Origin: UBA668 sp052034175
GTDB taxonomy: Bacteria > Actinomycetota > Acidimicrobiia > Acidimicrobiales > Ilumatobacteraceae
NCBI GenBank assembly: GCA_052034175.1
Contig: JBPOIX010000184.1
Coordinates: 1 to 17,640 of the forward strand
DNA: 17,640 bases
Reading direction: 5' to 3'
Part shown: positions 13,168-17,640 of the stretch, piece after piece
How positions within the stretch are numbered: the first letter of the stretch is position 1
Layout of the letters: each line of letters opens with the position of its first letter
The notes under the pieces: model-generated
Database searches by the model: none
Told to the model about the DNA's origin: nothing
What the model saw: the letters and a program-made list of their open reading frames with translations, nothing else
Program-made: the position numbers and the translations under genes

Positions 13168-16100
13168 ATGAAGCGTGCCGTTGTCGTCGGTTCAGTCCTC
13201 AGTCTCGTGGGGGTGGTCGGCCTTGTCGGTACAGCCGCCCCGCTGGCGTATGCCGCGGGCAGCACCAGCCTCACCACGCTCGGCACCGCGAGCACCGAGA
13301 ACTTCGACACCCTGGCCACCACCACGGCCGCCAGTGCGGTGCCGAACGGATGGCACTTCCTCGAGGGTGGCACCAACGCCAACACCACCTACGACGGGGG
13401 GACGGGTTCCGGCACCGCCGGCAACACCTACTCCTTCGGGGCCGCCTCGGTCGCCGAGAGGGCGTTCGGCACCCTGCTGAGCGGGTCGCTGAACTCCACC
13501 ATCGGGGCCAGCTTCACCAACGACACCGGGCAGACCATCAGCCAGTTGGAGGTCAGCTACGTCGGCGAGATGTGGCGCGCAGGGGTGGCGAACCGCAACG
13601 CCGCGGACCGGCTGGACTTCCAGTTCAGCCTCGACGCAACCGCGTTGAACGACGGCACCTGGGTGGACCACGACGCGCTCGACTACCAGAGCAGCTCGAT
13701 CAACACCACGCTCGGCGCCAAGGACGGCAACTCGGCGGCGTTCCGCACCGACATCGCCGCCACCATCGGAGGCCTGAACGTCGCCCCCGGCGCCACCATC
13801 TGGATCCGCTGGACGGACTTCAACATCTCCAGCAGCGACGACGGGCTGGGCATCGACGACTTCGAGCTCACCCCGCTGGCCGCCCCGGACGCCGCCCCGG
13901 CGGTCACCCAGACCGTGCCGGCGAACGGCTCCACCGACGTGCCGCTGGATCAGAGCATCACGGTCACCTTCAGCGAAGCGGTCACGACCGCGGCCACCTG
14001 GTTCACCCTCGAGTGCGCCTCCAGCGGCGCCCACACCGCCACCGTCTCCGGTGGGCCGACGGTGTTCACGATCAACCCCGACACGGACTTCACGACCGGT
14101 GAGGCGTGCACCCTGACAGTGCTGGCGGGCAGCGTCACCGACCAGGACGGCAACGACCCGCCCGACCTGATGGAGCTGGACTTCACGGCCGGCTTCACCA
14201 CCGAGACCGACCTCTGCCTGGCAGCGGCCACCCCGATCAGCGCGGTGCAGGGCAGCGGGCCGGCAGCCGCCATCACGGGTGTCGTCACGGTGCAGGGCGT
14301 CGTGGTCGGCGACTACGAGTACGCCGGCTCGGGCAGCACCGCCAACAACGTCCGCGGCTACTTCGTGCAAGACCTCAACCCGGACGCCGACCCCGCCACC
14401 TCCGAGGGCATCTTCGTCTTCAACGGCAACCTCAACAGCGCCGGCCTCGGCGACGTGGTGCGCATCACGGGCACCGCCAGCGAGTTCCAGGGCCAGACCC
14501 AGATCGGCAACGTCACCTTCTTCCGCAACTGCGGCACGGCCAGCGTGGACCCGGTGGACGTGACCCTGCCGCTGCCGGACGCCGACCACCTGGAGCGCTA
14601 CGAAGGCATGCTCGTACGCCTGCCCCAGACCCTGTCCGTCACGGAGCACTTTCAGCTCGGCCGCTTCGGCCAGGTGGTGGTGTCGTCCGGTGGCCGGCTG
14701 CAGCAACCCACCAACATGGTGGCGCCCGGCGCGGCCGCCCTCGCGATGCAGGCGCAGAACAACCTCAACCGGATCATCATCGACGACGCCTTGCAGCAGC
14801 AGAACCCCGACCCCATCGCCTTCGGCCGGGGCGGCACCCCGCTCAGCGCGAGCAACACGTTGCGCGGTGGCGACACGGCCACGGGCACCGTCGGCGTGCT
14901 CAGCTACACGTGGGGCGGGAACGCCGCCAGCCCGAACGCCTACCGCGTCCGCCCGATCGGCGCCCTCGGTGGAGCGGTGAACTTCCAGGCCGTCAACGAG
15001 CGGCCCGTGGCCGCGCCCGCGGTGGGCGGCACCGTGAAGGTGGTGGGCATGAACCTGCTCAACTTCTTCAACACCTTCGACGGCCTCCCGGACAACGTGG
15101 ACAACTGCACGAACGGCACCGCCGGCCCCGCCACGGACTGCCGTGGTGCGGACACCGCGGCCGAGTTCGACCGGCAGTGGCCCAAGACCGTGGCGGCCAT
15201 CCTGGCGATGGACCCCGACGTGCTCGGCGTGAACGAGATCGAGAACGACGGCTACGGCCCCACCAGCTCGATCCAGTTCCTGGTGGACCAGCTCAACGCG
15301 GCCACGGCACCGGGGACCTACGCCTTCGTGGACATCGACGCCCTCACCGGCCAGACCGACGCCATGGGCACCGATGCCATCCGCGTCGGCCTGATCTACC
15401 AGCCGGCTGTGGTGTCGCTCACCGGCGCCACCGCGGTGCTCAACTCGGTGGACTTCGTCAACGGCGGCGACAGCGCACCACGCAACCGGGCCACCGTGGC
15501 CCAGGCCTTCTCGGTGAACGACACCGGTGCCGTGTTCGTGGTGAACGTCAACCACCTGAAGAGCAAGGGTTCGGCCTGCGACCTGCCCGACCAGGGCGAC
15601 GGCCAGGGCAACTGTGCCGCCGTGCGCACCTACTCGGCCGGCCTGCTGGCCGCGTGGCTGGGCAGCGACCCCACGGGCACCGGCGACCCGGACGTGTTGA
15701 TGGTCGGCGACTACAACTCGTACGCGCTGGAGGACCCCATCACCACGCTTCAGACGGCGGGGTTCACCAACCTGATCTCCACCTTCCTCGGGCCGGATGC
15801 GTACTCCTACGTGTTCGACGGCCAGTGGGGCTACCTCGACCACGCACTCGGTTCGGCCAGCGTGGTGCCGCAGGTGCAGGGCGTGGGCGACTACCACATC
15901 AACAGCGACGAGCCGTCGGTCATCGACTACAACACCGACTTCAAGACGCCAGGGCTGCAAGCCTCGCTGTACGCGCCGGACCAGTTCCGGGTCAGCGACC
16001 ACGACCCGGTGGTCATCGGTCTCGTCCCGAACGCCGACCCGACCGTCAGCGCCGGCCCGTTCACCGTGGCGGAAGGCTCCACGCTGGCCCTGTCGGCCAC

Positions 16101-17010
16101 CGCCGCCGACCCGAACGGTGATGCCCTCACCTACGCCTGGGACCTCGACGGCGACTCGGTGGTGGACAGCACGTCGGCCACCCCCACGTTCGACGCCACC
16201 GAGTTGGACGGCCCCACCACGGTGACGGTTACCGTTACCGTCACCGACCCGCTCGGCCTCTCGGCCACGGCGTCGGCCGTGGTGACGGTCACCAACGTCG
16301 CACCCACGGCAGGGGCGGCCTTCGCTGCTCCGGCTGCGGCGTGCGGCGCCGGGAACGGTGGGCTCACCGTCACCTTCACCGACCCGGCCGCGGCCGACAC
16401 CCATCAGATGGTCGTGAACTGGGGTGACGGCTCGGCCGACACGGTGGTCAGCGGCGCCACCAGCCCGACGGCGCTGGCGCACACCTACGGCGCGGCAGGC
16501 GTGTACGTGGCCACGGTGACGGTCACCGACGACGATGGCGGCACGGTGGTCACCACCGCCACGATGACGGTGAACTACACGACGTGGGGCATCAAGCTCC
16601 CCGGCGTCGACCAGGGCGACGAGGACGACGACGAGGGCGACGATGAGGACGAGGGCGACGGCGGCGACCACGGCCACGGGCGGCACGGGCGCAGCGCCAG
16701 CTCCAGCGGCCACCATCGCACCCTGCCCGTCTCGGTGCGCTTCGTCGACTGCGACGGTTCGCGGCCGGCCGACCTGACGCCCACCATCACGCTCACGGTG
16801 CTCACCGGGCCGCGGGCCGGCACCGTGATCACCCAGCCGCCGGTCACCGGCCACGGCTGGACCCCCGGCGTGATGCGCTTCCACTCCGGCCAGTACACCT
16901 ACCTGCTGTCCACCAGCCGCCTCCCCGACCAGCGAGCCACCTACCTCGTCACCGTCACGGTGCCGAGCACGGGGCAGACGGTCACCGCCACCTTCCGCCT
17001 GCGGCACTGA
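13168..17010 (+). CDS. Secreted multidomain nuclease (endonuclease/exonuclease/phosphatase family)
   Basis: The 1280-residue protein is exported: the signal ends at AYA, residues 27-29. A beta-rich N-terminal domain follows (about 32-240). Next come an Ig-like Big_5-type domain (240-348, VPANGSTDVPLDQSITVTFSE), an OB-fold region like that of YhcR/ExeM nucleases (350-608), and the catalytic EEP domain (620-951). Catalytic-looking residues are Glu690 (NEIEND), His796 (NHLKSKG), Asp848/Asn850 (GDYNSY), Asp891-His892 (LDH) and Asp944-His945 (SDHDPVV). Two PKD-like domains (955-1138), an acidic then His-rich linker (1148-1183) and a PxKF-like end domain (1184-1280, SGQYTYLLSTSR) complete it. The family degrades extracellular DNA with divalent metals, for nutrients or biofilm turnover. 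ATG 13168 has GGAGGG six bases upstream and starts the signal peptide. No sortase motif is seen; surface attachment is uncertain. Confidence 0.92.
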   Translation: MKRAVVVGSVLSLVGVVGLVGTAAPLAYAAGSTSLTTLGTASTENFDTLATTTAASAVPNGWHFLEGGTNANTTYDGGTGSGTAGNTYSFGAASVAERAFGTLLSGSLNSTIGASFTNDTGQTISQLEVSYVGEMWRAGVANRNAADRLDFQFSLDATALNDGTWVDHDALDYQSSSINTTLGAKDGNSAAFRTDIAATIGGLNVAPGATIWIRWTDFNISSSDDGLGIDDFELTPLAAPDAAPAVTQTVPANGSTDVPLDQSITVTFSEAVTTAATWFTLECASSGAHTATVSGGPTVFTINPDTDFTTGEACTLTVLAGSVTDQDGNDPPDLMELDFTAGFTTETDLCLAAATPISAVQGSGPAAAITGVVTVQGVVVGDYEYAGSGSTANNVRGYFVQDLNPDADPATSEGIFVFNGNLNSAGLGDVVRITGTASEFQGQTQIGNVTFFRNCGTASVDPVDVTLPLPDADHLERYEGMLVRLPQTLSVTEHFQLGRFGQVVVSSGGRLQQPTNMVAPGAAALAMQAQNNLNRIIIDDALQQQNPDPIAFGRGGTPLSASNTLRGGDTATGTVGVLSYTWGGNAASPNAYRVRPIGALGGAVNFQAVNERPVAAPAVGGTVKVVGMNLLNFFNTFDGLPDNVDNCTNGTAGPATDCRGADTAAEFDRQWPKTVAAILAMDPDVLGVNEIENDGYGPTSSIQFLVDQLNAATAPGTYAFVDIDALTGQTDAMGTDAIRVGLIYQPAVVSLTGATAVLNSVDFVNGGDSAPRNRATVAQAFSVNDTGAVFVVNVNHLKSKGSACDLPDQGDGQGNCAAVRTYSAGLLAAWLGSDPTGTGDPDVLMVGDYNSYALEDPITTLQTAGFTNLISTFLGPDAYSYVFDGQWGYLDHALGSASVVPQVQGVGDYHINSDEPSVIDYNTDFKTPGLQASLYAPDQFRVSDHDPVVIGLVPNADPTVSAGPFTVAEGSTLALSATAADPNGDALTYAWDLDGDSVVDSTSATPTFDATELDGPTTVTVTVTVTDPLGLSATASAVVTVTNVAPTAGAAFAAPAAACGAGNGGLTVTFTDPAAADTHQMVVNWGDGSADTVVSGATSPTALAHTYGAAGVYVATVTVTDDDGGTVVTTATMTVNYTTWGIKLPGVDQGDEDDDEGDDEDEGDGGDHGHGRHGRSASSSGHHRTLPVSVRFVDCDGSRPADLTPTITLTVLTGPRAGTVITQPPVTGHGWTPGVMRFHSGQYTYLLSTSRLPDQRATYLVTVTVPSTGQTVTATFRLRH

Positions 17011-17040
17011 CGTGTGCTGTGGTCGCCCCTTGCAGACCCT

Positions 17041-17640
17041 TCAGTCCGCAGGGGGCGACACGGCGGCCATGGCCACCGCGAGGGCATGGCCCAGGTTGAG
17101 TGAATCCACCCCGTGGTGCATCGGGATGCGCACGTCGTAGTGCACCCGGGCAAGGGTGGCGGGGGTGAGGCCGGGGCCTTCTGCGCCCGCCACCAGCGCC
17201 ACCTTCCCCGGCAGGCCCATCTCGTACAGGCTGTTGGCACTAGCCCGAGGGGTGAGGGCCCACAGCTCGAACCCGGCCGCGGCGAGCGTGGCCAGCGGGT
17301 CGGGCCAGGTACGGCTGCGCACCACCGGCAGGTAGAGCAGCTCCCCCATGCTGACGCGCATCGAGCGGCGGTTGTACGGGTCCGCGCACGTGGGGTCGAG
17401 CACCAGGCCGTCCACCCCCAGGCCGCGGGCGGAGCGGGCGATGGCGCCGATGTTCTCCTGGTCGTTGGAGCCTTCGAGCACCACGATGCGGCGCGCCTGC
17501 CGGGCCAAGGTTTCGAGGTCGGGCGGCGGGGGAGGTGACGCTGCGGCCAGCGCGCCACGATGCAGGTCGAACCCGACGATGCCTTCCATCACATCCCGCT
17601 CGGCGAGGTACACGGGCACGCCGAGCACCAGATGCTCCTG
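17041..17640 (-). CDS. SpoU/TrmH-family RNA 2'-O-methyltransferase, N-terminus cut by window edge
   Basis: 199 residues are visible and the frame stays open to the right edge, so the start lies outside; the GTG at 17628 is probably internal. The first visible part (LGVPVYLAERDVMEGIVGF) ends the substrate-binding N-terminal domain, followed by a Pro-rich linker (PPPPPDLETLA). The SPOUT catalytic domain shows its three motifs: GSNDQENIGAIARSARGLG, then VALVAGAEGPGL, then IPMHHGVDSLNLGHALAVAM, which together form the knotted SAM site. MRVSMGELLYLPVVR is also typical. The family 2'-O-methylates rRNA or tRNA; the exact target cannot be told. It converges on the nuclease gene with 30 bases between, where I see only a 4-bp GGTC/GACC pair. 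Confidence 0.93.
   Translation of the reverse strand, partial: QEHLVLGVPVYLAERDVMEGIVGFDLHRGALAAASPPPPPDLETLARQARRIVVLEGSNDQENIGAIARSARGLGVDGLVLDPTCADPYNRRSMRVSMGELLYLPVVRSRTWPDPLATLAAAGFELWALTPRASANSLYEMGLPGKVALVAGAEGPGLTPATLARVHYDVRIPMHHGVDSLNLGHALAVAMAAVSPPAD

Noticed and set aside
13192..17007. A very long open frame on the minus strand opposite the nuclease (over 1200 codons)
   Set aside because: It is the antisense shadow of a GC-rich gene. Its translation is Gly/Arg/Val/His-rich without domains, while the plus strand has a signal peptide and recognisable nuclease domains.

Overview
This is a high-GC stretch, densely packed with genes on both strands, and it almost certainly comes from an actinobacterium. 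The lineage clues are two DUF2510 proteins, Thr/Ala-rich lipoprotein linkers, a small conserved basic protein of the actinobacterial type, GTG starts, 4-base gene overlaps and many starts without a Shine-Dalgarno sequence. The overall look (Thr-rich secreted proteins, a limonene-monooxygenase-like LLM enzyme, small zinc-ribbon proteins) suggests the class Acidimicrobiia, but that is inference. No insertion sequence, phage gene, CRISPR array or rRNA is visible. I place sixteen protein genes (two cut by the window edges) and one tRNA. No gene-free stretch exceeds 300 bases; the longest is 13013-13167.

Left region, minus strand (1-4251): an apparent operon read right to left. It runs from a two-domain rhodanese-type sulfurtransferase to a large ABC-type permease, its ATPase, a soluble protein with a C-terminal DUF2510 domain, and a membrane-anchored protein with an N-terminal DUF2510 domain. 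The first three genes overlap by 4 bases each (ATGA, GTGA). Divergent from it (4295-5738) is an envelope thiol-redox pair: a DsbB-like quinone-linked oxidoreductase and a membrane-tethered thioredoxin-fold protein with a CSHC active site.

Middle region (5745-11046): larB and larC (minus strand, ATGA overlap) make two of the three enzymes for the nickel-pincer nucleotide cofactor. They diverge from pheA (prephenate dehydratase). On the plus strand after pheA come a lipoprotein, a Ser-type alpha/beta hydrolase coupled to it by a TAGTG junction, and an Asp-type alpha/beta hydrolase of the haloalkane dehalogenase/epoxide hydrolase group.

Right region (11060-17640): a small basic protein and a small zinc-ribbon protein diverge from a shared 50-base promoter with a 9-bp inverted repeat. 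These are followed by an LLM flavin monooxygenase (minus), tRNA-Ala(TGC), a 1280-residue secreted multidomain nuclease whose promoter is overlapped by a GAAC-N4-GTTC palindrome resembling a LexA box, and an incomplete SpoU-family RNA methyltransferase.

Two window-wide signals stand out. First, a -10-like hexamer (TAGCCT, CAGACT, TACAGT and similar) lies 6-10 bases before many start codons, which suggests leaderless transcripts. Second, short hairpins sit at the convergent gene ends, in two cases containing both stop codons and in a third beginning at the last base of one stop. I see no single clearly new multi-gene system. The strongest leads are the nuclease with its possible SOS-type operator, the sulfurtransferase-ABC operon and the DUF2510 pair.
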